Source: Streptomyces cyaneofuscatus (lineage in GTDB: Bacteria; Actinomycetota; Actinomycetes; Streptomycetales; Streptomycetaceae). From it: a stretch of DNA of 64,000 nucleotides. Positions 17,773 through 26,440 of the stretch are shown one piece after another. The stretch covers positions 248,001-312,000 of the forward strand of contig NZ_JOEM01000009.1 in the NCBI RefSeq assembly GCF_000718135.1. The letters are read 5' to 3'. The notes below the pieces were generated by a model. The model saw nothing but the letters and a program-made list of their open reading frames with translations, had not been told where the DNA came from and did no database searches. Numbering within the stretch: the stretch's first letter is position 1; each line of letters starts with the position of its first letter. The translations under genes were made by a program, and so were the position numbers.

Positions 17773-18261
17773 ATGCGTGACTCGGTCGACGATTTCCTGG
17801 ACCAGTGGGCCGCCCTGCGGTCCGATCTGGATCTGGAGGCCATGGGTGCGGTGGGCAGGCTCCTGCGGCTGACCCGGCTCGTGGACAAGGAGGTCGGCCG
17901 CTACTTCGCCGAACACGGCATGGAGCGCTGGGAGTTCGACGTCCTCGCCACACTCCGCCGCAGCGACCGCCCGCTCACCCCCAAGGAGCTCGCCGCGAAC
18001 GTCATGGTCAGCTCCGCCGCGCTGACCAACCGGATCGACCGGCTGGCCGCCCGCAGCCTGGTGGCCCGGGAAGCCGTGCCCGGCGACCGGCGCAGCCTGC
18101 ACGTCACGCTCACCGACGCCGGGCGGAGGCTCGTCGACAGCACCGTGGAGGGCCATGTGCGCAACGAGCGCAGGATGCTCGCCGAGCTGGACGCGGAGGA
18201 CTGCGAGGAGCTCAACCGGCTGCTGCGCACGCTGGTGAACACGCTGGAGGGCGGCCGCTGA
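17773..18261 (+). CDS. MarR family regulator (pair 1)
   Basis: 162 residues from ATG 17773, with GAGGTGGGG upstream; an in-frame ATG at 17740 would add 11 residues. The winged helix runs WEFDVLATLRRSDRPL, TPKELAANVMVSSAALTNRIDRLAARSL, and wing VAREAVPGDRRSLHV. A dimerisation helix follows (HVRNERRMLAEL). It is the closest relative in the window of the MarR at 56395 (shared GRLLRL/GRLHRL, EFDVLA, TNRIDRL/TKRIDRL, HVRNERRML/HMRNERNLL). It is expected to repress the divergent EamA gene. Confidence 0.88.
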   Translation: MRDSVDDFLDQWAALRSDLDLEAMGAVGRLLRLTRLVDKEVGRYFAEHGMERWEFDVLATLRRSDRPLTPKELAANVMVSSAALTNRIDRLAARSLVAREAVPGDRRSLHVTLTDAGRRLVDSTVEGHVRNERRMLAELDAEDCEELNRLLRTLVNTLEGGR

Positions 18262-18346
18262 GGAGGGCCCCCTGTCACCCCTGCCCACGTGTCGTCCGGG
18301 ACGGTTGCTTGCCTGGAGTGGACTCGAAGGAGTTGGCTGGGGCGTC

Positions 18347-19336
18347 ATGAAGTACACACAGCTCGGACGCACCGGACTCAAGGTCAGCCGACTCGTCCTC
18401 GGGACGATGAACTTCGGCCCGCAGACCAACGAGTCGGACAGCCACGCGATCATGGACGCCGCGCTCGGCGCGGGCCTGAACTTCTTCGACACCGCCAACG
18501 TCTACGGCTGGGGTGAGAACAAGGGGCGCACCGAGGAGATCCTCGGCACCTGGTTCGCCCAGGGCGGCGGCCGGCGCGACAAGGTGGTCCTGGCCACCAA
18601 GATGTACGGGAACATGGCCCCCGAGGGCGACGCCTGGCCCAACCACGACAAGCTCTCCGCCGTGAACATCCGGCGGGCGGTCGACGCCTCGCTCAAGCGG
18701 CTCCAGACGGACCACATCGACGTCTACCAGTTCCACCACGTCGACCGGGACACCCCGTTCGAGGAGATCTGGCAGGCCATCGACGTCCTGGTCCAGCAGG
18801 GCAAGATCCTGTACGCGGGCTCCTCGAACTTCCCCGGCTACAAGATCGCCCAGGCCAACGAGCAGGCGGCCCGGCGCGGTTCGCTCGGCCTGGTCAGCGA
18901 GCAGTGCCTCTACAACCTCGTCGAGCGCCGCGCCGAGATGGAGGTCATCCCGGCCGCGCAGGAGTACGGCGTCGGGGTCATCCCCTGGTCGCCGTTGCAG
19001 GGCGGTCTGCTGGGCGGCGTCATCAAGAAGGAGGCCAAGGAAGGCCGCCGCGCCTCGGGCCGCTCGGCCGACGCGCTGGCCAACAGCACGGTCCGCGCCC
19101 AGATCGAGGCGTACGAGGACCTGCTGGAGAAGCACGGCCTGGAGCCCGGTGAAGCGGCCCTGGCCTGGCTGCTGACCCGCCCCGGCATCACGGGCCCGAT
19201 CGTCGGCCCGCGCACCGCCGAGCAGCTGGAGGGCGCCCTGCGCGCCGTGGAGCTGGAACTCCCGGAGGCCGTACTCACCGGCCTGGACGAGATCTTCCCG
19301 GGCCCGGGCCCGTCGCCGGAGGCCTTCGCCTGGTGA
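18347..19336 (+). CDS. Aldo/keto reductase
   Basis: 329 residues with a complete (beta/alpha)8 aldo/keto reductase core. The catalytic tetrad is visible: Asp and Tyr in FFDTANVYGWGENKG, Lys in VLATKMYG, and His in YQFHHVD. NADPH-binding C-terminal motif GPIVGPRTAEQLEGAL is present. The opening MKYTQLGRTGLKVSRLVLGTM is that of the YajO/YghZ-like Streptomyces group. ATG 18347, 85 bp after the MarR stop, same direction; may be cotranscribed with it. Substrate unknown. Confidence 0.93.
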   Translation: MKYTQLGRTGLKVSRLVLGTMNFGPQTNESDSHAIMDAALGAGLNFFDTANVYGWGENKGRTEEILGTWFAQGGGRRDKVVLATKMYGNMAPEGDAWPNHDKLSAVNIRRAVDASLKRLQTDHIDVYQFHHVDRDTPFEEIWQAIDVLVQQGKILYAGSSNFPGYKIAQANEQAARRGSLGLVSEQCLYNLVERRAEMEVIPAAQEYGVGVIPWSPLQGGLLGGVIKKEAKEGRRASGRSADALANSTVRAQIEAYEDLLEKHGLEPGEAALAWLLTRPGITGPIVGPRTAEQLEGALRAVELELPEAVLTGLDEIFPGPGPSPEAFAW

Positions 19337-19367
19337 TGCGCCCGGTGTTGCGCCTCGTGACGTGAGC

Positions 19368-19406
19368 CGATCGGCCGCCGCCCCGCTGTGGGGCGGCGGC
19401 CGATCG
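19368..19406. terminator. Bidirectional terminator
   Basis: Perfect 17-bp stem CGATCGGCCGCCGCCCC (19368-19384) with complement at 19390-19406 and a 5-nt loop. It lies between the converging aldo/keto reductase and iminopeptidase genes. Confidence 0.92.
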
Positions 19407-19417
19407 CTCGGTCCCGG

Positions 19418-20386
19418 CTACTGCGCGAACCGGTCCAGCGCCGCCAGCACCGCCCGCCGGGTCGCGGGCCCGCCCAGGTGTCCCGCATCGTCGATGACGG
19501 TCAACTCGGCCTCCGGCCAGGCCCGGTCGAGCTCCCAGGCGGTGATCAGGGGCCCGCCGAGGTCGAAGCGGCCGTGGACGAGGACGGCGGGGATGCCGGC
19601 CAGGCGGTGGGCCTCGTCGATGAGCTGGTTCTCCCGCAGCCAGGCGCCGTGGGAGAAGTAGTGGGAGCAGATCCGGACGAGGGCCTGCTGGGCAGGGCCC
19701 GGGCGGCTGCTGTACGGGGCCGGGCCCGGGTTCGCCTCCAGGGAGAGGACCGCGTCCTCCCACGCGCACCAGGCGGCGGTGGCCCGCTCCCGCACGTCCG
19801 GGTCGGGGCTCTCCATCCGGCGGGCATAGGCGGCGATCACCTCGCCGGCGTCCGTGGCTTCGGGGACCGCCTCGCGGAAGGTGTGCCAGGCCTCGGGGAA
19901 GATCTGGCCCGCGCCCCGGTAGAGCCAGTCGATCTCGCTGCGCCGGGTCGTGGTGACCGCGGCGATGACGGCCTCCGTGACCCGCTCCGGGTGCGCCTGC
20001 GCGTACGCCAGGATCAGCGTGGAGCCCCAGGAACCCCCGTACAGAAGCCAGTTGTCGATGGAGAGGTGCTCCCGCAGGCGTTCCATGTCGGCGATGAGGT
20101 GGTGCGTGGTGTTGTGCCGCAGGTCGGTCGCCGGGTCGCTCGCGTGCGGGGTCGAGCGGCCGCAGCCCCGCTGGTCGAAGAGGACGACGCGGTAGCGCTC
20201 CGGGTCGAAGTACCGGCGGGCTCGCGGCGTACACCCGGACCCGGGCCCGCCGTGGACCACGAGGGCCGGCTTGCCGTCCGGGTTCCCGCACACCTCCCAG
20301 TACACGAGGTTGCCGTCACCGACGTCCAGCATGCCGCTGTCGTACGGCTCGATCGGCGGGTACAGGTCGTCGGGTTCGCGGTGCAT
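19418..20386 (-). CDS. pip: Proline iminopeptidase
   Basis: 322 residues from ATG 20386, preceded by AAGGAGG. The alpha/beta-hydrolase signature of S33 peptidases is complete: oxyanion segment VVHGGPGSG, DQRGCGRSTPH, nucleophile elbow GGSWGSTL, the cap domain, and HGRFDLGGP and DAGHLGG with the acid and His. It removes N-terminal proline from peptides, in the cytoplasm. Length is normal. Divergent from a cupin gene; start codons are 58 bp apart. Confidence 0.93.
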   Translation of the reverse strand: MHREPDDLYPPIEPYDSGMLDVGDGNLVYWEVCGNPDGKPALVVHGGPGSGCTPRARRYFDPERYRVVLFDQRGCGRSTPHASDPATDLRHNTTHHLIADMERLREHLSIDNWLLYGGSWGSTLILAYAQAHPERVTEAVIAAVTTTRRSEIDWLYRGAGQIFPEAWHTFREAVPEATDAGEVIAAYARRMESPDPDVRERATAAWCAWEDAVLSLEANPGPAPYSSRPGPAQQALVRICSHYFSHGAWLRENQLIDEAHRLAGIPAVLVHGRFDLGGPLITAWELDRAWPEAELTVIDDAGHLGGPATRRAVLAALDRFAQ

Positions 20387-20444
20387 GCCCGTGCCTCCTT
20401 CTGGTGAGCGGGCCACCCTACGGCAGCGGCGTACCCTTGCCGCC

Positions 20445-20936
20445 GTGAACGCGACTCCCCGGGTCCTCGCCGTACTGGACGACATCCTCGCCTCCGCCGC
20501 CCCCGACGGGCGCGGGGCGTTGTGGCATCTCGCCGAGCCGGGGCGGGAGCTGGACGCCAATCTCGTGCGGCTGCCGGGTGGTGCTGAGGTCGGGGAGCAT
20601 CAGGAGGACGTGCTCGATGTGCTCCTGGTCGTGCTGGAGGGCGGGGGGCTCGTGCGGACGGCGGGCGGGGAGCTGGACCTGCGTCCGCGCACCGTCCTCT
20701 GGCTGCCCCGGACTTCCCGCCGTGCCCTGGTCGCGGGGGCGGACGGGCTCACGTATCTCACCGTCCACCGCCGACGGCCCGGGCTCGCCATCAAGGCGCC
20801 GAGCGCGGAGTCCGCGTACGAGGGTGGCGAAGGGCCCTGCATGCTGGACCGGGTCTGTCCGGATTGCGGGCGGCTCTCCGAGGACCCCGCGCCGGTCTTC
20901 TGCAGCCGGTGCGGGGAGCGGTTTCCGGAGCGGTGA
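20445..20936 (+). CDS. Cupin-fold protein with C-terminal zinc ribbon
   Basis: 163 residues from GTG 20445. The first 115 residues form a small cupin (GAEVGEHQEDVLDVLLVVLEGGG, ELDLRPRTVLWLPRTSRRAL). The end is a four-cysteine rubredoxin-like knuckle: CPDCG then CSRCG. A TACCCT element ends 7 bases before GTG and there is no ribosome site, so the mRNA is probably leaderless. Function unknown; the ribbon suggests metal or nucleic acid binding. Confidence 0.75.
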   Translation: MNATPRVLAVLDDILASAAPDGRGALWHLAEPGRELDANLVRLPGGAEVGEHQEDVLDVLLVVLEGGGLVRTAGGELDLRPRTVLWLPRTSRRALVAGADGLTYLTVHRRRPGLAIKAPSAESAYEGGEGPCMLDRVCPDCGRLSEDPAPVFCSRCGERFPER

Positions 20937-20957
20937 GGCCCCGTACGCCCAAAGACC

Positions 20958-22943
20958 TCAGAACCCCTCGCACTCCGTCAGGTCCGGCCGGCCCGGTGGG
21001 GTCCTGCTGTCCATCAGGGCCGACAGGTTCTTCTCGTACAGGTCCTCCCACACCTTCCCGGCAAGGATCTTCCGCAGCGCCGAGCACACCTCGGTCTTCA
21101 GGCCCGGGGAGCCGGGGCGCATCGCCACGCCGTAGCCCTCCGCGCCCTGGATGTTCTCCAGGCGCCGCACCTTGCCCGGGTTCGCCTTCTCGTAGCCCGC
21201 GAGGATGATGTCGTCCGAGGCCACGGCGTAGACGTCCGACGTCACGTCCAGCAGCTGGTCCAGGCAGTCCTGGTACGTGTTGGGCTGGGACTCCGTCATC
21301 GTGAAGCCCCGTTTCGGCAGCTCCGTCTCGTACGTCGAATCCCTCGCCGTGCACACCTCGACGCGCAGCCGGCGCAGGTCGCTGGAGTCGTTGATCGTGT
21401 ACTTGCTGGACTTCTGGCGGACCAGGAAGCTGCGGCTCGCCTCGTAGTACGGGCCCGCGAAGTCGACGCTGTCCCCGCCGGGTGACGCGCTCTTCCGTTC
21501 GGGCGTGATGCTGTACGAGGCGATGACGAGGTCCACGCCCTTCGTCCGGAGGGCGGTGCTGCGGTAGTCGGTCGGGACCGTGGTGAAGGCGACCTCGTCG
21601 CGGTCGTACCCCAGGTGCCCCGCGATCGCGTAGGCCAGGTCGATGTCGTAACCGGCGTACGTCTTCGTCTTCCTGTCGTACTTGCTCAGGCCCGGCTGGT
21701 CGTCCTTGACGCCGATCTTGAGGAGGGGGTTCGCGGCCTTCCACTTCTCCGTCCCGGTGCTGCCGCCGCCCCGGCCGCCCGAACCGCCCGAGCCGGCCGT
21801 GGTGCTGCCGTTCGTGCCCGTCCTGTCGTCGCCGACGCCCTGCGCGACCAGCCAGCCCGCCGTGGCCAGCAGGGCCACGCACAGGATCCCCGTCGCCGCC
21901 TTCAGCCAGGGGCGGCGCCGCGCTCGGTGGCCGTCGGCCGCCCGGGGCGCCGCGGCGGACGGGCCGAGGGGCTCGCGGTCGGGCGCCGGTTCGGTCACCG
22001 CCGTCGGCGGGGGCGTCGGCGGGGGCGTCGCCGCGCCGGGCACGGTGGTGCTCCGGGCGAGCGGGGCACCCAGCACCTCCCGCAGCATCGCCTCCGCCGT
22101 CGCCGCGTCCAGGCGCTCGTGCGGGTCCGGGAAGAGGAGGCCCTGGATCACCGGGGCGAGCGGTCCGGCGTACCGGAGGACCGGGTCGGGGGACTGCCGG
22201 ATGTTCTCCTGGACCTCCCACACCTCGCCGCCGGCGAAGGGGACCTTGCCCTCGACCATCTCGTACAGCGTGATGCCGAGCGCCCACAGGTCGGAGCCGG
22301 GGGCGGGTCCGGGGGAGCCGGGCGTGAAGAGTTCGGGCGCCAGGTACGGGGGCGTGCCGATCACGCTGCCGGACCGGGTCACCTGGGCGGCGCCCTCGAA
22401 CGTGGCGATCCCGAAGTCGACCAGGATCGCCGTCCCGTCCTCCCGCACCAGCACGTTGGCCGGCTTCACATCGCGGTGGACGACCGACGCCGCGTGCACC
22501 GCCCGCAGGCCTTGGAGGATCTGGAGGCCGATGTCCGCGGCCCTGGGGATGGCAAGCACCCGGTCGGACCGCAGCAGGTCGGCCAGGGACCTGGCTTCGA
22601 GGAGCTTCATCACGATCCAGACCTGGTTGTCGGTCTCGACCTGGTCGTGGACGGTCACCACGTTCGGGTGCTCGATCTTGGCGATCGCCTCCGCCTCCCG
22701 GCGGGCCCGCTGCATCGCGGCGGCCTGGGTTCCGGCGGTCATCGCGTTCCGGTCGAGCAGACCCTTCACGGCGACGAACCGGCGCAGCCGCCGGTCGTGG
22801 GCCCTCCACACCTCGCCCATGCCGCCGCTGCCGATCGGCTCCAGCAGTTCGTAGCGGCCTTCGATCACCACCTGCGGGCGGCGGCCGCCCCCGGCTCCAG
22901 ACCCGCCCCAGGCCTCGGCTCCGCCTCTGTCTTCGCCTTGCAT
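20958..22943 (-). CDS. Membrane Ser/Thr kinase with extracellular family-3 solute-binding domain
   Basis: 661 residues. Cytoplasmic kinase domain 29-292: glycine loop GSGGMGEVW (38-46), Lys60, HRDVKPAN (156-163), DFG (176-178), APE. A Pro-rich linker and one membrane helix (about 347-367) follow. After a Gly/Ser spacer the outside part (405-655) is a SBP_bac_3 domain as in amino-acid ABC receptors (LKIGVKDDQPGLS, AGYDIDLAYAIAGHLGY, VDLVIASYSITPERK, DFAGPYYEASRSFLV, QPNTYQDCLDQLL). It should sense an amino acid-like ligand and signal by phosphorylation. Four cysteines outside may pair. ATG 22943. Confidence 0.9.
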   Translation of the reverse strand: MQGEDRGGAEAWGGSGAGGGRRPQVVIEGRYELLEPIGSGGMGEVWRAHDRRLRRFVAVKGLLDRNAMTAGTQAAAMQRARREAEAIAKIEHPNVVTVHDQVETDNQVWIVMKLLEARSLADLLRSDRVLAIPRAADIGLQILQGLRAVHAASVVHRDVKPANVLVREDGTAILVDFGIATFEGAAQVTRSGSVIGTPPYLAPELFTPGSPGPAPGSDLWALGITLYEMVEGKVPFAGGEVWEVQENIRQSPDPVLRYAGPLAPVIQGLLFPDPHERLDAATAEAMLREVLGAPLARSTTVPGAATPPPTPPPTAVTEPAPDREPLGPSAAAPRAADGHRARRRPWLKAATGILCVALLATAGWLVAQGVGDDRTGTNGSTTAGSGGSGGRGGGSTGTEKWKAANPLLKIGVKDDQPGLSKYDRKTKTYAGYDIDLAYAIAGHLGYDRDEVAFTTVPTDYRSTALRTKGVDLVIASYSITPERKSASPGGDSVDFAGPYYEASRSFLVRQKSSKYTINDSSDLRRLRVEVCTARDSTYETELPKRGFTMTESQPNTYQDCLDQLLDVTSDVYAVASDDIILAGYEKANPGKVRRLENIQGAEGYGVAMRPGSPGLKTEVCSALRKILAGKVWEDLYEKNLSALMDSRTPPGRPDLTECEGF

Positions 22944-23044
22944 GCGACCCCCTGTGCACTACATGGACCAGGCAAACAGTAGACGTTCCGTCAGCTTGCC
23001 ACAGGGCAGGACGGGGCAGGACGGGAGGGGATTTCGCGGCGGCC

Positions 23045-23881
23045 TCAGGAGGCGGCGCCGCCGTTGCTCTTGAGCAACTGCCCGTTGACCCACTGCCCTT
23101 GTGGCGAGCACAGGAAGTCCACCAGGTGCGCGGTGTCCTGCGGAGTGCCGAGGCGGCCGAGCGGGGTGCCCTGCGCGATGGCGTCGCGCAGTTCGTCGTT
23201 CATCCAACCGGTGTCCACCGGGCCGGGGTTGACGACGTTGGCGGTCACCCCGAGGTGGGCCAGTTCGTGGGCGGCGGCCAGGGTGATGCGGTCCAGGGCG
23301 CCCTTGCTCGCGCCGTAGGGCAGGTTGCCCACGGTGTGGTCGCTGGTGAGCGCGACGATGCGGCCCGCGCCCGCGCCCGCGCCCACGCCCGTGCCCGGCT
23401 CGCCGGGCTTGCTCCCGGGCTGGCCGCGGAAGCGGAGCCCGTACTCGCGGATCAGCAGCCAGCTGGCCCGCGTGTTCACGGCGAAGTGCCGGTCGAACGC
23501 CTCCACGGTGGTGTCCAGGAGCCCCGAGTCCACCGACTCCGCGTGCGAGAGGACGAGCGCGGTGACCGGGCCGAGGCGCTGCTCCGCCTCGTCGAAGATG
23601 CGGATGGGGGCGTCGGGGCCGGTCAGGTCCGCCTCGATCGCCGCCGTACGGGCTCCGGCCTCCTCCAGCTCCCGGGCGATGGACGCGGCGGCCCCGTCCT
23701 CGGCGCCCCACTCCATGCGCCGGTCGTACGGCGTCCAGTAGGTGAAGGCGATGTCCCAGCCGGAGGCCGCGAGCTGCCGGGCGATGCCGGCGCCGATCCC
23801 GATGGAGCGCCCGACCCCGGTGATGAGGGCGACCGGGCGGGCCGGTGCGGCCGGGTCCGAGGGCTGTTCGTTGATCGTCAC
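23045..23881 (-). CDS. SDR family oxidoreductase
   Basis: 278 residues. Rossmann start VALITGVGRSIGIGAGIA, NAD(P)-binding; catalytic Ser in RIVALTSDHT and YGASK (Tyr-x3-Lys); PGPVDTGWM after strand 6. The glycine motif (TGVGRSIGIG) resembles the FabI/FabG-like SDRs that act on 3-oxoacyl substrates. A Gly/Ala/Pro insert (GSKPGEPGTGVGAGAGAG) sits before strand 5 and is unusual. Divergent from a second SDR gene at 24111. Substrate unknown. Confidence 0.87.
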   Translation of the reverse strand: MTINEQPSDPAAPARPVALITGVGRSIGIGAGIARQLAASGWDIAFTYWTPYDRRMEWGAEDGAAASIARELEEAGARTAAIEADLTGPDAPIRIFDEAEQRLGPVTALVLSHAESVDSGLLDTTVEAFDRHFAVNTRASWLLIREYGLRFRGQPGSKPGEPGTGVGAGAGAGRIVALTSDHTVGNLPYGASKGALDRITLAAAHELAHLGVTANVVNPGPVDTGWMNDELRDAIAQGTPLGRLGTPQDTAHLVDFLCSPQGQWVNGQLLKSNGGAAS

Positions 23882-24110
23882 GGGCCGATCCTTCGTGACC
23901 CGTACGCGTACGTCAACGACTTTCCCGGCCGCCGCTCCGGCCCCTTCGCGCCACCGCTGACCTGCGGTGACCCATCTTCCTGGTGGGCCGACGCGATCTT
24001 TGTGTTTCCCCCGGCCCCGGGGGCGCTCCTAGCGTGGACGACGGAAACTGCGACGAAAGCAGACCAACGCCGCATAGCGACAGATGCGGCCGGAGAGAGG
24101 AGCCGTCACC

Positions 24111-24869
24111 ATGAGCGAGCAGCAACTGCTGAACGGGAAGACCGCGGTCGTCGCCGGAGGGGCCAAGAACCTCGGCGGCCTCATCAGCCGGACCCTGGCC
24201 GAGGCCGGGGCCAACGTGGTCGTGCACTACCACGGCGAGAACACGGCCGCCGATGCCGAGAAGACGGCGGAGGCGGTACGCGGCACGGGCGCCCAGGCCG
24301 TCGTCGTAAGGGAGGACCTGACCCGCGTCGAGGGCGTCCGCAGCCTCTTCGACCAGGCGCTCGACGCTTTCGGCGGGGTGGACGTGGCCGTGAACACCAC
24401 CGGCATGGTCCTCCGTAAGCCGATCGGGGAGACGACCGAGGAGGAGTACGACCGCATGTTCGCGATCAACTCCAAGGCGGCGTACTTCTTCCTCCAGGAG
24501 GCCGGCGCCCGGCTCAACGACGGCGGGCGCATCGTCAGCCTGGTGACCTCCCTGCTCGCCGCCTTCACCGACGGGTACGCCACCTACGCGGGCGCCAAGG
24601 CCCCGCTGGAGCACTTCACCCGGGCGGCGGCCAAGGAGTTCGCCCCGCGCGGGATCGCCGTGAACAATGTGGCCCCGGGGCCGATGGACACGCCGTTCTT
24701 CTACCCGCAGGAGACGCCGGAGCGCGTGGAGTTCCACAAGTCGCAGGCGATGGGCGGCCGGCTGACGGAGATCGAGGACATCGCGCCGCTGGTGAAGTTC
24801 CTGGTCACCGAGGGCGGCTGGATCACCGGCCAGACGATCTTCGCCAACGGCGGCTACACGGTCCGCTGA
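24111..24869 (+). CDS. SDR family oxidoreductase
   Basis: 252 residues from ATG 24111 with GAGAGGAG upstream. The start KTAVVAGGAKNLGGLISRTL has the GGxxxxGG cofactor loop; NTTG follows strand 4, IVSLVTS holds the catalytic Ser, and YATYAGAK the Tyr and Lys. PGPMDTPFF is the usual post-strand 6 loop. Distinct from the neighbouring divergent SDR (about 20-25% similar by eye). The LysR gene 55 bp downstream in the same direction is probably its regulator. Confidence 0.9.
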   Translation: MSEQQLLNGKTAVVAGGAKNLGGLISRTLAEAGANVVVHYHGENTAADAEKTAEAVRGTGAQAVVVREDLTRVEGVRSLFDQALDAFGGVDVAVNTTGMVLRKPIGETTEEEYDRMFAINSKAAYFFLQEAGARLNDGGRIVSLVTSLLAAFTDGYATYAGAKAPLEHFTRAAAKEFAPRGIAVNNVAPGPMDTPFFYPQETPERVEFHKSQAMGGRLTEIEDIAPLVKFLVTEGGWITGQTIFANGGYTVR

Positions 24870-24924
24870 CCGTCTTCGGACGTACGGGAGGCCGTCTTCA
24901 GGCGTACGGGAGGGAACGGACCGC

Positions 24925-25812
24925 GTGACTTTGGACCTGCACAAGCTGGAACACCTCGTCGCCGTCGCCGAGGAGGGCGGGTTCACCCGGGCGGCCGAGC
25001 GGCTGCACCTCAGCCAGCAGGCGCTGAGCACCTCGATCCGCACCCTGGAGCGGTACGTCGGCGTCCAGCTCCTGGACCGGGGCCACCAGCACGTCACCCC
25101 CACCCCCGCCGGGCAGGCCCTCATCGACGACGCCCGCGCGCTCCGGGCCCAGGCCCACGCCGCCCTGGAGCGCGCCCGGCGCATCGGCCGGGGCCAGGCC
25201 GGGCACCTGCGCATCGGCCACACCCCGGCGGTCACGGCGGAGGAGGTGGTGGACCTGCTGACCCGGGCCCGTACGGAGGAGCAGGGCATCCAGGCCCACG
25301 TACGCCAGCTCTTCCCGGACGAGCTGCGCGACCAACTCCTCACGGGTGCCTGCGACCTGGGGCTCAGCCGGTCCATGCCCGCCGACACCGGCCTCACCCG
25401 CGCCCGGATCGCCGAACACCGCCTCCGGGTCGCCGTCCCCGCCGGCCACCCGCTCGCCGCCCGCCCCACGGTGGCCCTGGCCGACCTGCGCGGGGAGCCG
25501 CTCACGGTGTGGGGCGAGTCCGGCTCGTCCGCGTACACCGACCTCCTGATCGGCCTGTGCCGCCAGGCGGGCGTGGAACCCGACACCCAGCGCAACCCGG
25601 TGCAGGGCACGCCGCCCATCACCGCCGTCACCGCGACGGGCCGCCTCGCCTTCGTCACCACGCCCCCGGGACCGGCGGCGGGCGGTGCGGCGTACGTCGT
25701 CGACCTGGACCCGCCGGTCCACGTACCGGTCCACGCGCTGTGGCCCGCGCACACGACGTGCCGGGACCGGGACGTCTTCCTCAGCCGGTGGGGGGATCTT
25801 CCCCGCGCGTGA
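24925..25812 (+). CDS. LysR family regulator
   Basis: 295 residues from GTG 24925. The HTH is MTLDLHKLEHLVAVAEEGGF, TRAAERLHLSQQALSTSIRTLER, with the typical ALS recognition helix. The effector domain starts with HLRIGHTPAV and runs to the end, though it is rather short. It is a candidate regulator of the SDR gene just upstream. Its 3' end overlaps the converging TetR remnant by 32 bp. AGGGA lies 8 bases before the start. Confidence 0.87.
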   Translation: MTLDLHKLEHLVAVAEEGGFTRAAERLHLSQQALSTSIRTLERYVGVQLLDRGHQHVTPTPAGQALIDDARALRAQAHAALERARRIGRGQAGHLRIGHTPAVTAEEVVDLLTRARTEEQGIQAHVRQLFPDELRDQLLTGACDLGLSRSMPADTGLTRARIAEHRLRVAVPAGHPLAARPTVALADLRGEPLTVWGESGSSAYTDLLIGLCRQAGVEPDTQRNPVQGTPPITAVTATGRLAFVTTPPGPAAGGAAYVVDLDPPVHVPVHALWPAHTTCRDRDVFLSRWGDLPRA

Positions 25813-26440
25813 GCCGGGTGGGGTGTGTTCGGTCTACTGCTGTTGAGGTGAGATCCCGGCAGATCAGCCGATGGGCGAGGCGGGCCGTGGCGAGCAACTC
25901 CCCGCGCCCCGAACCCAGATTGGCGCGCGCCGACAGTCCGTGCCAGACGGACTGGACGACCCCCATCAAGGCCGCCGGATCGGCATCGGTGCTCAACTCG
26001 CCCTCCCGTACCGCACGTTCGATACGCGCCAGGAGGGTCCGCTCGTTCGATCCCTGGAGTTCGGTGAAGTAGGCGCTGGTGTCGAGGGTGCTCGTGCTGT
26101 CGGCCATCGCGGCGCTGCTGAGCAGGCAGCCGGGGTGGGTGTCGTCCGGCAGGGTGAACTCGTGGACCGAGTCGATGAGGATGCGTTCGATGACCGTCGC
26201 CAAGTCCTCCGCCTCGGAAGCCTGTTGATAGATCTCCCGGTACCGCTCCGCATACGTCCGCACCGCCTCCTCGAAAAGCTCGGCCTTGCTGCCGAAGGCC
26301 GCGTAGAGGCTGGAGGTGGAGAGCCCGAGGGTCGCCGTCAGGTCGCGGGTCGACGTGCCGGAGTAGCCGCGGCGCCAGAAGAGCCGGGCGGCGTCGAGGA
26401 GGGCGCGGTCGCGGTCGAAGGCTCGTGGTCGTCCCCGGGG
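25781..26440 (-). pseudogene. TetR family regulator missing its start codon
   Basis: In one continuous minus-strand frame the sequence reads RGRPRAFDRDRALLDAA, RLFWRRGYSGTSTRDLTATL, GLSTSSLYAAFGSKAELFEE, AVRTYAERY and then a normal TetR ligand domain to the stop at 25781. The HTH is intact from GRPR onward, but upstream to the in-frame stop at 26510-26512 there is no ATG, GTG or TTG. A GTG at 26263 could start a protein lacking the DNA-binding domain. The likely cause is loss of the 5' end in a deletion that also removed the start of the divergent hydrolase gene. Confidence 0.75.

Noticed and set aside
21615..22982. Plus-strand frame across the kinase gene
   Set aside because: No motif; kinase domains are clear on the minus strand.
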